NCBI RefSeq assembly: GCF_000143415.4
Contig: NW_003314261.1
Location: 4,380,691-4,444,690, forward strand
Direction of reading: 5' to 3'
Source of the DNA: Selaginella moellendorffii
Taxonomy: Eukaryota; Streptophyta; Lycopodiopsida; Selaginellales; Selaginellaceae
DNA: 64,000 bases
The position numbers and the translations under genes are program-made. How positions within the stretch are numbered: the first letter of the stretch is position 1; every line of letters begins with the position of its first letter. Under the pieces are notes generated by a model. The model was not told where the DNA came from. It ran no database searches and saw nothing but the letters and a program-made list of their open reading frames with translations. Below are positions 34,601 to 47,403 of the stretch, piece by piece.

Positions 34601-36922
34601 ATAACACATCATCAAAAAGTGATTCACCACGTCCAAGACTCAATGAAATCTAATACCATGAACTAAATGCAACCAAATGATATTGACAAAGGTCGAGTCA
34701 ATATGCTAACATGGAAAACCCATATAAGTCTAACAACATGATCCTCCACAACACCATCTAGTAAAACAAGCCCATCACTGCTAAATCATTATAGAGCAAA
34801 ACAAGTGTCAAATAATCCTCGATGAAGTCTACAAACAATCACTAGTTGTTAAACAACCAACAATCACTCTTTCAACTTATCTTTCAAAGACCCAAAAACT
34901 AAACTCATGCCATTGAGTTATATATTTGGCCAATATAAATGTAATGCCCTAAGTACAAGATAAAAGTTCATGGACAAGCATAAACTAAATGACCACTCAA
35001 ATCCAATTCAACCACGACAAAGTTCACCAATGCATTTAACCTCTAGTTTTGAGCATGCCTTGAAGAGGCTAACTATGTATGATTAACACTCAGTCGAAAC
35101 TAAAGTGAAAACCATAAGATGGACTTATATTGGTACACAACCTCCATTTAAACAAGTTATAATATGGGTATTAACATCTTAAACTCAAACAACTAAGTTG
35201 GACATCACCAACCTCAATCAAGGCACAAAGCCACCAAGACCAAGTCAAGATCAGTGAGAGGTCACTACTCTTATAGAGTTTAATGAAATGCAATGTGCAA
35301 CTTGCCACCAAGTATAATGCTAAAAGAATAGCACAAGAGTCATCTGTCTAGAAAAGAGCGCAATTGCCACTTTTCTTCACCAACTCTAGACTTTATCCAA
35401 CTTAATTGCCTTAGCCCCAAAAGTTAGCATCCCTTTTGGGTCGCATCACACAAACTATTGACTAAGGTCTACGCTAACCGAAGTTAACTCCAACCCTTTC
35501 ACTAGTTTGTACTGGCTTACGAAAACGAAATGGTTTTTGAGCAAAGTGACCAACATATCACGCATTAGAAAAGTCTAAAAAAATTTGTGGAAAATTTTCC
35601 ATCCTAGAGAAATAATGACTCTCAGTCTAGGAATATAAACTTTCAAGACTCAACCAACTTCCTTCTACCACCATCTACATATAGATTCACCTCAACACCA
35701 ATTCTCATGACATATAGTATGCTTAAGTCTCGAACATCATGCCCATATTTTTACATCCAACACCGACATCTGCAAAATGCAAAATAAATATTTAAGGCTT
35801 GATCACAAAGACTACATCTTTGGATATCCACATTGCACTAACACTCTTCTTCAATCACTTTCAAAATAAAATGTGAAGCCAAAACACTAACAAGGAAAAT
35901 GACATTAAAAAAATCAATATTTAAAGAAAATTCCTTATCACTTGAAATAACAAAGCCACTCTCACTAACACAAGTGCTAGCAATGTCAATACCTTAACTA
36001 CACATCTTCTCCATCTGACAATCTACTCCACGTGCTAATGGATAAACTAATAAGCCATAGTAAGTGAATGCTATAACCATTTTTAACACTTTATGAGCAA
36101 ACTCAAGGAACTAAAGAACCAACTTAAACTTAGCATAATGAACCACCATTGAGAATTCAGTCAAAGCTACTATAATGTTACTACATGCAAGTAGACTAAC
36201 TTCACCATCAACCACTTTGGGGTTAATCATCGTTTGACCAAGCAACTTTGTAAACACATTGTTTATTATCACATGGATATGATATGGAAATCACAATGAC
36301 TTGATCATCAATTGAGCAACACAATAAGTAATACACATGTCATTACTACAAAAGTTTATATGAGTATCAAGTGTCAACTCAACTTGACAAAATGTAACAT
36401 AAATGCCACACTCCACCAATAGAGATTTGCAACACCCAACACCACTAACTTTTGTTCACAACACGAACAAGATTATGCCACTCTCTTTCCAACCAAACTC
36501 AAAATTAATCCAACACTAAGCTATTCAAGGAGCAATAGCAAGGTTCCCCAGAAAAGAATTGAGCATTGCAACCCAAGTCTTCCAATAACAAGCCTAAACA
36601 AAATAGTATAGCACTTTATCACTATCCATCCCACAACTCACCATTTGTAAGACCATTATTTCCAATATGCACCAAAATAGGGACTCTTGATTGTATACCA
36701 TGAACACAAGCAATGAGTCACATCTTGTTGCAAATCATTTTTCCAAGAGGAAAAAATGATTTACATATTTGATCCTTCGTCCCCGATGACTTTCTTTTCG
36801 GTCTCATCTTTGACTAAACCTTAAGCTTGCTTTCGCATTGCCTTCAGTCTAATCTAAGAAAAGTTTATAAGAGAGCACGGCAATGACTACTTGAACCAAT
36901 AGATTAATCCTTATAGTCTTGA
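31664..36922 (-). mobile_element. LARD-type element, copy 2 (older)
   Basis: 31664-32152 is the rest of the LTR interrupted by the 13.4-kb transposon (continuing from 18227), ending GATATTAGCA. 32153-36922 is the same non-coding interior as copy 1, diverged mainly by transitions and small indels, with no protein domain. It ends abruptly at a point equivalent to about 14125 in copy 1, where inverted sequence begins. Its many C-to-T and G-to-A differences from copy 1 suggest a methylated, older copy. Confidence 0.8.
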
Positions 36923-36929
36923 TTCTCTT

Positions 36930-38525
36930 GTGTCGCAAATGTAACTTCGAGTATTGAAAGTTACCTGTCGGCTAGTCCTTGCGAATATTCTTTCCTTACT
37001 ACCACAATAACAGGAGGTCGGTATTGCTAGACCCATTATCAATTCCCACTTGAGCTAATTGAGAAACTGGTCAATGAACATGCACTTAAATTGGATAAAC
37101 ATAAGGTGGGAACCTTATGTATTTCTTGCTGAGCATACTCAGCTTGGTTTGAGAAACTTGTGTCATTGGCTTGCACTTGCTAGCCGCAATATTGAGATTG
37201 GTCTCTCAATATTTACTAAATGATAACTTACCATATTTGCCAAACACCCTCGCTATCATGCCCTTTGTGTTAGTTTCAATTTGGTCCCAAATGCTATTTA
37301 TGGAAAGTGTCCAGATTTGCTCATTTGGTATATCTATGGAATGTAGAGATTTTCTTGAACACAATGGTGTTCATTCCATATCCAAATTCACAATCTAGGG
37401 ATATTCCATATTTAGTAGGTTTCGAACTTGTCCTAGAGACTAACTCTTGATACTAAGGGAGGCTTGGGGTGAAAGCCTAAAGCATGTGTTCCTTAGAGGG
37501 GGAGGGATATAGAGGGATCCAAATATATAGTAGGGATAGTGGGTAGGTTAAGCATGGTTGACCAACTTTAGGCATAGTTTAGCTCTTGCTTGTGTGCCTG
37601 TCCTTGTTCTGCGTTTGACTTGGGTTTAAGTCTAAGTTCCATTCCATGCTAGTTGGTGGAGTACCTATGTCTTCAAGTTAAGCCATTGGTATGCTGAAAT
37701 AGTGATAAACTTCGTTTAGCTCCATTTTTCATGTTGATCCTAGCATTGGGATATTAGTTGCTCTAAGATTGTTCCAAGTTGCTCCGTACTCCTATCCCTT
37801 CGCTCTTTGGGCTGTAAGTTTGGGAGTTGCTCCATGCTCCTATACCATTGCTCTTTAGCTTCATACTTGGGAGTTTGGCACTATTCCTTCATTTAGTGGC
37901 TCAAGGCCTTGAAACTCGAGTTCCACACCACTATCCTTTGGGCATGTAGCATATGACATGTGGCATATAGAGGGTTAGGTTCCATTTTGTGGTTATCTTA
38001 TAGTAAATCACCATAGAATAAGGGGTAAAAACCACATGCGCTACGTTTGGTATTAGAGAATGAGTCTCGGCAAGTATTATCTAATGAGATTGGGCAACTA
38101 GTCTTATTGCATATGCAATAATGAAAACAATGATCCAAATGGGTACATGTTTGGGTGCAAAGGCTTTGCAATTATTCCTTGGGTATGGATTTGGTTACCT
38201 TTTTGTACCATAATAATGTGAGCTTGCTCTTGAGCTCCTAAAAGGGATTGAGTTATTCCGTTTGCACAAATTTGCACTTGAGCTCATGAGTAAGGCACAT
38301 TAGCAACTCAAGGTTACACTTTGAGTTGGCAGGATTAATATTAGCCTATCGGTGGTTCCATGAGTTGTTTCATGTACCATGGGTGAAAGTAAACCTTCCC
38401 TAGGTTTGCTATGAGTGGCAAATACCTAGGTTTGCTATGAGTGGCAAATAAGCTGGTTCGTAGTTGTTTAGCACGGCACTGGTGGATCCTTCCTAGGCAT
38501 GATTACAAATGGATCCACTATTATA
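36930..38525 (+). mobile_element. LARD-type element, copy 3, opposite orientation: tail, LTR, head
   Basis: 36930-37177 is the reverse complement of the interior next to the left LTR of copy 1 (9327-9573). 37178-38045 is a full, diverged LTR. TTTGGTATTAGAG at 38046-38058 is a mutated initiator-Met primer site, and 38059-38525 matches the primer-side interior of copy 1. An LTR with interior on both sides suggests a tandem or circle-derived arrangement. It meets copy 2 head to tail at about 36923-36930 in inverted sense. Confidence 0.75.
37178..38045 (+). repeat. LTR of LARD copy 3
   Basis: Starts TGCTAGCCGCAATATTGAG and ends CATGCGCTACG. It is the inverted counterpart of the copy 1 LTRs with many substitutions. 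Confidence 0.8.
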
Positions 38526-38526
38526 G

Positions 38527-40080
38527 TGTTTAATTATTTCTAAAATTAGAGTTTTGTTTTGCTTGTAAAGCATAAGTAAAGTATTTGGTAAAGGTAATAT
38601 AGATGGCAATATCACTTGACCATGTTGACAACACATAGCAATGTTCTCATCTTTAAAATGCAATGCATTACAAAAAATACAAATACATAATAAAAAACCA
38701 ATTTCAAAAGTTGAAATTTGTGAATCTTTGTAAATATGGTTTGTGAAGATGGAGTGTAAGTGACTAAAATTTCCATTCTACTTTAGTCACTTAACCATAC
38801 CTCGGACCACTTGAAGGAGTCTCACTCACAACCTCCATAAATCATATTTTGGACTTAGGGACTTGCTAGCCTCAAAAATGGCATCCCTACCACTCAACTT
38901 TTGCACTTGGTCCAAGTGCTCTACATGTTTGATCCCATGACCAACACCCCAAGGTACCACCGACATATCAGCCTGTTATGCTAAGGTTATGCCCCTTCAC
39001 CTTGGTCACACCAGTGGTCTACCACCACCTACATCCTAGTCCCGTCTCCCAAAAACTAGGCTATCCATTCACGAGTGATCATCCTAGATCCACTCTTAAG
39101 CATCCTTAGGATGCCCGCAGGCATAAGGAATAGCCTTCCCCAACATCCCTTTTCCGGTCCCCACCAAGTCCCTTTCTATCCATGGCCATATTTGCCAACA
39201 CTGCCATTAGATCAAGGCCCACAGCCTTGACCACTAAGTCCCATGGTCCTCTGGGACTTCCTCACCACACGACTGTATCTTTAATCCCTACACTAGAGGA
39301 TTGCTCCTCTTCCTTTCCATAGTTTGGGCCTTTAGGATAACATTTCAGAACACCGTGGCCCTACGCGAGCCTCGTGGGTACTCTCCCCACCTTCCACCTT
39401 TGGGTGCTCTAGCCATGGGCTTAGAGTGAAGTTCCATTGAGCCATGCTAGATATCCAAGTAAGTAGTGCCACCCACACTTGGACTGGGAGCATCAACCAT
39501 TTGATCTCCCAAGGGAACTAAAGCCGACTCTTGAACACTTTACCAAGCTACCCCGCTTGTTGGTCCATATTCACTCAGTCTTGGACTTCCTAGTGGTCAA
39601 CTCATCACCCAACACTTGGGTACAGCCTTCCTGGGCCAAACTGGCTCCACTAGGCTCCAACCCCCACACTCTCCCTACTATACTTTTGGAACCCCCCGCA
39701 CTCCATCTCGAGTCCATCTCGGACTCCATCTCGGGTCCATCTCAGGTCCATCTCAGATTCCATTTTGGATCCATCTTAGACTCCACCTCAGACTCCATCT
39801 CGAGTCCATCTCGGGTCCATCTCGGACTCCATCTCAGGTCCATCTCGGACTCCTCCACGTGTCATGTGTTGGTCCTCTTGTGTCCCTTTTCTAGAGACTC
39901 ATTTATTGCTTGCTTTGTGCTTGTTTCTCGAGCACTTTGTTGGGAGTTCCACTCCTGCTCTTGACCTTTCAAGTCGGAGCTTTTAGTCTAAACGTGTTAC
40001 ATTCGTTTGGCTTTCGCTTCGGCCACTACCACGTGGCACCCTTTCGGCTCCACTTTGGGGCCTAGGGATTTTGTGTCTCA
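38527..40080 (+). mobile_element. Solo LTR, about 1.55 kb, with 5-bp target duplication
   Basis: It begins TGTTTAATTATTTC and ends TTTTGTGTCTCA. The flanks TATAG (38522-38526) and TATGG (40081-40085) differ at one base. The right part is the inverted counterpart of 2693-3040. No coding frame of note. Confidence 0.7.
39711..39852 (-). repeat. 15-bp minisatellite inside the solo LTR
   Basis: About nine units of the CTCCATCTCGGGTCCATCTCAG type, the inverted counterpart of the array at 2891-3040. Confidence 0.85.
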
Positions 40081-41259
40081 TATGGAGATGGTGTAGTGGA
40101 TATTGCTTGATGTGTATATATTTCATTTTGATCTGAAGTAATTTGAAGCAGCTCAGGGTGTTTATTAGAATTGTTAGTATCAAAATACTTATCAAAATGA
40201 TTGGTATTTCTTATAGTTCTAAGAAGATGACAAAGGTGAGGCATAATTTAAAATTTTCAAGTACAAAGCTAGAAAACTATAGCTTATGCAAGTTCGTGTT
40301 TGTAAACAAACTTGAATTTGCAAGAGAAATATGAAACAATATTTAATATGTGGTGGAGGCTAAGGATATAAACAAACACAAACTTGTTGTGTGCTTCGTT
40401 CTGTGTGCTCATTTAGGGTTTTCCAATTGTTTGCCAGAGAAAGGTGTGCCACAAACTAAGAAGAAAGACTAGCTTTTCGCTGCAAGTTGTTGTGATTTTA
40501 GTGGTGCCCTCAAGCCCAAAACTTAATCGTGAGATTTAGGGTTATGTGAAGCAAGAGCTAAAAAAGTGTGTCGTGCCAAATACAAATTGGATTTGGCCCA
40601 TTTGGGCGACTAGGATTTCCATAACATTGCAAGGCATTGAGGTTTGTCACCACTTTAGCTACAGCAATAGCAGTGTCAGATCAGTCATCGCCATAGCTCA
40701 AGAATCGCCAATGCTGCCACAGAGCGACAGTCATATGGAGCTGATCCAAGGCATGGAAATCGTGATCGGCAGTGATGGATTGACCATAAAAGTGCCATGG
40801 ATTTCAATCCCTCTCTGATTACCAAGAGATCTTTGGCGACAAATGTTTTGTTGTAGTCTATTCTAGATTTTTGAGAGGATCAAGCACTCCAGCAGCAGCA
40901 ACAACAACACAGGATCAAGCCAAGTGCACAGGCAAAGGGAAAATCTGAGGAGTCAAAAGGAATGGATTTCTTGAGTCGATTTCTTCGTGATGATGAAGAA
41001 ATGAGGGATCTCATACTTTCACCGAGTTTAGGACTTTGCCGAAAGCAGCCGTGCTTTTTCTCGGGTTACAAACGAGACACCCCTCCAAGTGTTTCTCACG
41101 GGGTGGAAGGATTTGATCTAGATTGGAGTTCAGTGCACCACAGAAAGCTCACGTCGTGCTTTGAATTGATCAATCAAACTTTTTTTTAGCTAAGCCTTGC
41201 TTTTCTTTCATCCAAGTAGCTGAATCATCTTTCTTTATTTTTTTTATATTAAGAAAAGT
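40081..41259. other. Unassigned interval with one low-confidence open frame (40962-41189, +)
   Basis: The frame at 40962 (MDFLSRFLRDDEEMRDLIL) has protein-like composition and follows a CAG-rich stretch, but I recognise no domain. It could be an exon of the same lost gene as the WD40 fragment just downstream. The rest is without signal. Confidence 0.3.
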
Positions 41260-41345
41260 TTATGTAAAAGGGTGGATTCCTTTGAGCTTGTGGCTTGCTC
41301 CTCCGATGGAACGGTCAATCTATGGGAGTTTTCACTAGTACTTTC
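41260..41345 (+). pseudogene. WD40-repeat fragment
   Basis: The plus strand at about 41272-41337 reads FELVACSSDGTVNLWEFSL, a good WD-repeat signature (SDGTVNLW). It is isolated: no neighbouring WD repeats were found, so it is an exon remnant or a lone exon of an unrecognised gene. Confidence 0.4.
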
Positions 41346-41719
41346 AAAATGGTGGTGAAAGTCCATGACATAGATGCTAATGTGATCTTTTGGAATAAGC
41401 AAATGGTTATCAAATCACCAGATCTTCCTCGCAGCTTTGGGCTGCTGCTGCTGCTCAAGTGATCTCAATACCCAAATGACAAGTGCAACTACGGTCAACA
41501 CATTTGCATGTGACATGCATCGCCAGGCCTTCCTCTCTTGCCACACGCGGTTTGGCTACCTCCCATTGGTTGGGAGCAAACATTAGCATGATTATTCGCT
41601 AACATGTGGTTAAAAAAATAACCCCTTTATAGTTACCCCCTATCAGACAATTGCAATTGGCTGGATCCAACGGCCCAAAGAGTTTGGCAACTCCTCCTTA
41701 TTATGATAGATAGCTATGA
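41346..41719. other. Intergenic, nothing recognised
   Basis: No open frame of interest and no repeat seen apart from a short CTG run near 41445. Confidence 0.5.
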
Positions 41720-42443
41720 TGTTCTATACGATTATCCTTCGAGTCATCCTTGTCCATCATAGCTTCTACATATCTCTTCACTGATTGCATGCTTCTAGTG
41801 CCACTCATAAATGAGAGCTGGTATAGGACCTTATAATACATACACTTAGCTCTTCCAAATGGGGAGTCTTGAAATGCAAGAGATACCTCACTTCATATCC
41901 ATGATATACCATTTATTTACACACCCTTAGTGTAGGGCAGGCATCCATGAGTGCTTGTGCCACTTACACCTGAATATTCCTTATTTCCAAGGTGTGCACA
42001 TGAGGAAGCTATAATCTCTATGGTGCTAGTGCCCCATATGCATAATCCCAAACAACCTTTTGCATCGTGGAAGAAAACTACTTCAGTGCCTTAAATAGAA
42101 GACTACCTTCAAGTTTCTTAGCATGGAAAATAGTCAGACACTGCAGACCATGCTTGTTGGACATGGCAGTCTTGAACAAGGCCTCAGAAAATGGATCCTA
42201 AGGAAACTTGAAGACTAAAGTGGGGACTTGATTGCACAGAAGATGCCAGTTGGGTGACACAAGAGACAGCCTCATTAAATCCTTTGCATTATCAAACCTA
42301 TTCAAGATGAGTTGCAACACATCATCAAAAAGAACAACATCCAAACTCCTCTCCTTTGCTTCGGAACCAGCTGCCATTCTTACAGAAAAAGGCAAACCTA
42401 ATTTACCTTTGACCATTATTAACAATAACTTCAACAAAGGCAT
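41720..42443 (-). pseudogene. F-box protein relic
   Basis: The minus-strand frame from 42443 holds a good F-box (LFDDVLQLILNRFDNAKDL, then LSLVSPNWHLLC), the SKP1-binding motif of SCF ubiquitin ligases. Downstream on the same strand the frame continues with leucine-rich text (MSNKHGLQCLTIFHAKKLEG, VHTLEIRNIQV, LMDACPTLRVCK) but is broken by several stops, many of them TAG. It is a decayed F-box/LRR or F-box/FBD-like gene. Confidence 0.6.
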
Positions 42444-42659
42444 TCATGTTCTACTTGATGTTGTTAAATCTATGAAGCAAAACCAATATGACAAGAAATC
42501 CAAAAACAACTACACCACAAACCTATAGATATAGCGTTGAGGTGCCATCACTAGGAGAGTAATACAAGGGACTGTCCCTCCTCCGACCATTCAACCTAAT
42601 CCAAGTGTTTATCAAAAACAATGAAGATCTCACTTTATTAACTCTATAGTGTACGTAAG

Positions 42660-43140
42660 CAGCCTATGATCCTTTGAAAGTTTGAAGACTCCTAGCTACA
42701 TGTAGTCTGCCATTGATATCGATCAGAACTTGGATCATCAGGATCACACCCCAAGACTTGGAATTCTGCTTTGGCTTTCAGGAAAATGCTAAATTTCTTA
42801 AGCAGTGGGCAGCCCAACAGTAGCTCCTCCATATCAAGATTCATATTCATGTGAAGTAACTTGCAATGTTGCAACTAACTCAACTTCACTACCTTTTAAC
42901 ATGATCACATCCTTCCAATGCTACTTGGGATAGGGTATACATACACTACTATTGAAACACTCAATTGGAAAATTCTGAATCAAAATCTTCCAACTTGGGA
43001 GCCTTGAAATGTAACAAAGCCCCTTGATATATATGAGATATTACCTGTGTTTTACACACCCTCAGTGTAGGACAGGCATCCACAAGCACTTTGTGCTACT
43101 TCAATCTAGAGTTTTTTAAGTGTGTACATGAAGAAGCCAT
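42660..43140 (-). pseudogene. Second F-box/LRR relic (C-terminal part)
   Basis: The minus strand carries LRR-like text (CKLLHMNMNLDMEELLLGCP, LLKKFSIFLKAKAEF) and, at 43040-43110, a segment matching 41915-41965 of the first relic (ACPTL-type, around CACCCTCAGTGTAGG on the plus strand). Two tandem family members therefore stood here. Confidence 0.5.
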
Positions 43141-43169
43141 AATACATATGAAAATTTAAAGGATCCAGA

Positions 43170-43856
43170 TGTAAGCTCCTAAGTTTAGACTTCCCGGGAG
43201 GTCACCCAGCCCAGTACTATTCAAACCCAAGGACGCTTAACTCCAAATATCCCAAGACCCTTAACCGATTGGAAAAAAGGGTGCACTCTTGTTCATGGGC
43301 CCTTTCCCTCTATATTTGAACCCCAATGGATCGTCTTTCGAGTCGTTCCCTTTGGTTGCTTACAATCCACCACGCTTCCCTGCAAGCTGAGAGCTGTAGC
43401 TCTCCCGAGAGCCCCGCTCTCTTGACACCCTACCCCTCGGGTCGAGCCCAGCGGGAGCAAACTGGACCAGCCAGATGTCAATCAACTTGTGGTGCGATTC
43501 CCCTAGCTAACCAACAGAGTCGGACCCCGCTCTCTTGACACCCTACCCCTCGGGTCGAGCCCAGCGGGAGCAAACTAGACCAGCCAGATGTCAATCAACT
43601 TGTGGTGCGATTCCCCTAGCCAACCAACAGAGTCGGACCCGAGACCCCCTCTGATACCAAATGTAAGCTCCTAAGTTTGGACTTTCCGGGAGGTCACCCA
43701 GCCTAGTACTATTCAAACCCAAGGACGCTTAACTCCAAATATCCCAAGACCCTTAATTGATTGGAAAAGGGGGTGCACTCTTGTTCATAGGCCCTTTTCC
43801 TTTATATTTGAACCCCAACGAATCGTCTTTCGAGTCGTTCCCTTTGGTTGCTTACA
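43170..43856 (-). mobile_element. Cassandra-like TRIM with 5S rRNA-like LTRs
   Basis: Two 195-bp LTRs (43170-43364 and 43662-43856, TGTAAGC...GCTTACA) flank a 297-bp interior. CTCTGATACCAAA abuts the right LTR, i.e. an initiator-Met primer site on the minus strand. Flanks CCAGA (43165-43169) and CCAAA (43857-43861) are a target duplication with one mismatch. The minus strand of each LTR contains a segment like the 3' half of 5S rRNA (AAGCGTCCTTGGG, AGTACTGGGCTGGGTGACC, CTCCCGGGAAGTC; plus-strand 43188-43243 and 43680-43735), the hallmark of Cassandra elements. The total of 687 bp fits that family. No protein is encoded. Confidence 0.85.
43412..43637 (-). repeat. 113-bp tandem duplication inside the TRIM interior
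   Basis: The unit CCCCGCTCTCTTGACACCC...CAGAGTCGGA occurs at 43412-43524 and 43525-43637 with few differences. Confidence 0.9.
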
Positions 43857-45020
43857 CCAAAGAAATATATAGACATCTCAAATCACATCTGAAGCAGTTT
43901 GATGTAAAATATAAGTACTTAAAGGTCATAATAAAAATAATAAATAAGAAAAAGGAAAAATAAGTAAAAATAAATTAAAAAATAAAAAATAAAAAAACAA
44001 CAAATAAAAAAGAATTAAAAACAATTCTAGGAGATTTGACAAGAATGCAAAAAAAAAAGAGTTTCATCATCAAAAACAATATAAAACATAAAGATAAAAG
44101 AAAAAGCTTAATAAATTCTTTTTGCAAATGAAACAACAAAAAACAATTCAAAAAAAGTATCTTTTCTGATTAAGAAAGACATTTCAATCAACTTGAAAGA
44201 ATATAAAAATGCACCAAGTATTTTTAATAAGATTTTAAAACTTTGGAATATGTAAATATAAAGAAATCTCAAAAAAAGCAAAGGCTAGTAGAGCTTTTGC
44301 AAAAAAAAGAAAATTGAAGATTTCCCAAAAGAATTTCAAAATAACAAAGTTAACACCATTAACAAAAGAAATCAAAGATTTTATAAAAGAATCTCAGAAA
44401 GAGAAAGGACTAATAGAACTTTTGTTAAATAAAAAATTGTGAATTTTCATAAGGGAATTTTGAAAATGATAGGGCATCATTTTTAAAACAAGAAGATTAA
44501 GGTTCCATAAGGATATCTTAAAAATAATAAAGTAACACCATGAAAAGTAACTTAAGATTTCTTAGGATAATCTCGAATGAAGAAAAGATCAATAGTACTA
44601 TTAAAGATGGATGAGGATTTCATAAGGGGAAATCTTAGAAAAAAAATTTTAACAAAAAAAAAGATCAAAAATATTAATTTTTTGAGTAGAAATATTTCAG
44701 AATGTGAGAATAAAAATAACAAAGCATGGATATGAAATTCGAAAAGAATAAAAAATCTAAGAAAAGATCATATATACCAATTTTGAGAATGAATTTCTTT
44801 TTCAAATTGAAAATTAGTGAAAAACTCAAATGAATGTAAGAAAATACTAAACAAATTCTTTAAAAAAAGTTGTTAAAAAATATTTTTTAAATAATATAAA
44901 TAAATTTTAAAAAGAGAATTTATGAACAAAAGATGAGAGCAAGGATGCAGAATAAATACAAATGATGAATCTAAGTGAATTTAAGCTGTTGGGATGTTAT
45001 GTTACACACATTTCTTTTTT
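43857..45020. other. AT-rich, A-biased intergenic DNA
   Basis: Long runs of A and AAAT on the plus strand; no coding frame, no repeat unit that I can define. Words such as AAGATTTCATAAGGGAAT recur loosely at several places (about 44440, 44560, 44620). Confidence 0.6.
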
Positions 45021-46689
45021 AAAAAATATTTTAAGTTATATTTCACCCTATCAAGCTTTTTCAATTTCACAACACCAACTTCACCTTTGCTTCAATTTCA
45101 ATTCACCTCCAACTTTTGAATCACACAAGGGTTAGGGACCAATTACCCAGTCCCAACCCTCACCACTTCAAGCACTAGAGTCTTGGACTTGAACCCATAG
45201 ACCCCACCCTCGTCACATGTGCATCCAGCATAGATTAGGATGATCATTCCAAGTAGTTGTACCATCCCAATTAGTGAACTCCAATTGTCAAAAGCATACT
45301 TAAATTAAGAGGGCTTGTACCCTCCTCACTTCAAGGTGTTTCGTGCACTAAGGTACATCAAGGGCCTAGCAGTCTCCCTATTTCTACCTTACACACTTCT
45401 GCAACATCTGAGGGTTAAAGGGTCATGATGAGGTAAGGTACCTTAAGGTACAACTCACCTAGGGTCATCTTAGTCATCACAATCACAACACATACTAAGT
45501 TAGAACCGTAGTGAGGACAAACCCAAAAAGTCACTGCTTTATCATCCACCTGCGAGCATGAGACTCACACTAAGCTTGAAGGCCTGAGCCACACGCTCAC
45601 GTTGTCCTCATGACAAGACAAACTTGTCATTGCCATTCAATATCTTTCTCATTAGACTCTTCATTTTCAACTTTTGAGTTCAAGTTCACATATTCTAGAC
45701 TTCGCTTTCACTAAGTCTAACTCGTAGTGTGCTTATGCACATTACACCTTTTGACTTCTGGACCACATTGGTCAAGGTAGTACCTTAATCACTCTTAGTT
45801 CCTTTAGTCTCTGGAAGATATGTTTTGACCCTTCAAGTTCTGAGTTAGTCTTCACCCTTATCGATCATTGAGTCATCTCGAGTAGGAAGTTAGTCCTTCT
45901 CCAAACTTCCCATTTGGTTAAGAGCTACAAGCTCTCATTTCATCAACACTAGTAAGACTAGTCAACCATGACTCTTTCATCTCACTCGATTGCTCAGCAA
46001 TCACATGTCCATGATAACACCGTTGAGAGTTCTAACTTAGCCCGAACTTAGTTTAAATGAGCCTTAGACTCATCCACAACAGTGAATTATGACATTGTCA
46101 AGTTGAAGACTCCACTAGCTAGGGAGGAGCATGAGTCTCCACCCAAGTAGTGAGACTTAGCCCACATATGAGCACTAGCATGCTTCAGGAGAGTAGAGGC
46201 ACAAGGCCTTGAGAAGAGCGAGTCCAGTCCAAGACAGCTGAAATTAGTGGCCAGGCTAGGCTCAGCCTCTAACTTAGACATTCTCATACTTGCTTTCTCC
46301 ATATTATTTAAGTACATGAGGGCACAAACCCTAGGCCCCCTCCTCGAAAAAATTAACTCTTGGGGCTAGCATGCACTAAAAGTTAGAGAGAGAGAGTAGT
46401 TTTAGGACATTAACTTTGTGTAGAGAGAGAATAATCAGGTACTTAGACAAATTTCATATTTATCTTAAAGAGAGAGTGCCCAAATTAACATCTTAATTTA
46501 AAGGTGTAATATGTCATGCAACCATCATCAAATTAACTATGAATGTCAATAATATACGAAAACTTTCGCAATAATAAAAAATGTGCAAGAAGAAAAAAAA
46601 ATTTCTCAAAGTTCATAAACAAATTAGTGGGATATTTACATCAACTATGAGATCTCACATCAACAACAAAAAAAGTGTAAAATTGTAAG
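45021..46689. other. Intergenic, possibly old transposon DNA
   Basis: No gene recognised. A (GA)n tract lies at about 46386-46400 and another at 46423-46432. The stretch may be the interior of the element whose edge is seen at 46690-46850. Confidence 0.4.
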
Positions 46690-46850
46690 AAAACTTTACA
46701 ATCTTGGGGGTACATCTTTTATTCATTATTCATTAGGGATTTAGTCCTTTGGGCTTTATCTAATGCCCTCATTATTCCAAAAACCACTCCCTGGTATTTT
46801 AGAGTGTTTTAGTGTCCAGGACAATACAATTGTATTATGAATAAAAATAA
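46690..46850 (-). mobile_element. Diverged inverted copy of window positions 1-200
   Basis: On the minus strand the order GGACACTAAAACACTCTA, CCAGGGAGTGGT, GGCATTAGATAAAGCCC, GGACTAAATCCCTAATGAAT matches the words at 55-155 of the window. It is a relic of the same repeat family. Confidence 0.6.
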
Positions 46851-47403
46851 GTGTGAGAAAAGGTTAAAAAATTAATTAATTTTTAACAGGTTAATGAGTA
46901 TTTAAGCAGAGGCAATATAAAAGAATGTGAGTTAAGGACTCCATCCTCAAAACTTTGAAAGGTTTTTTTTTTAGTGGGACTTATATCCTTTTTTAGTTTT
47001 AGTTTCAGTTTCAATTTGAGTGTGGAGCAGGGAAGAATCTTGGCCTTGGATGAGTAGTTGATGTATTTAGTTGACTCACTAGGCTTGAATCCCATCTTTG
47101 AAGTTCTGTATAAAGTTTGAAGTTTGACTTTGGAGTGAAGTTATTGTATTTGAGAAGAAAATTTTCGAGTTGATTATTTGTTTAAGGGTGGAATTTGCGG
47201 GTTTCTTTTGCCTTAAGTGTGTCACAGGATTGTATTAGTGCTAAATCTTCCATTGCATTCTGATCTAGTGCAATTCGTAGCCGTCTTAGTGCAATGGATC
47301 TATTGTGTTTGGAGGGAATCTAAAGGAGTTGAGTCTCTGTTTGGGTTGGAGAGTTGTTGAGGGACTTTTCTGTTGGATTTTTAACTGATTTTTGAGCTTG
47401 CAG
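46851..47403. other. Upstream region of the SAS10-like gene, no start exon found
   Basis: No ATG with a usable donor site was found that joins in frame to the exon at 47404. It may hold the promoter and 5' UTR, or the true first exon may be lost. Confidence 0.4.

Noticed and set aside
43188-43243. Genuine 5S rRNA gene
   Set aside because: Only the 3' half is 5S-like, it is present in both LTRs, and it fits the Cassandra-type TRIM structure.
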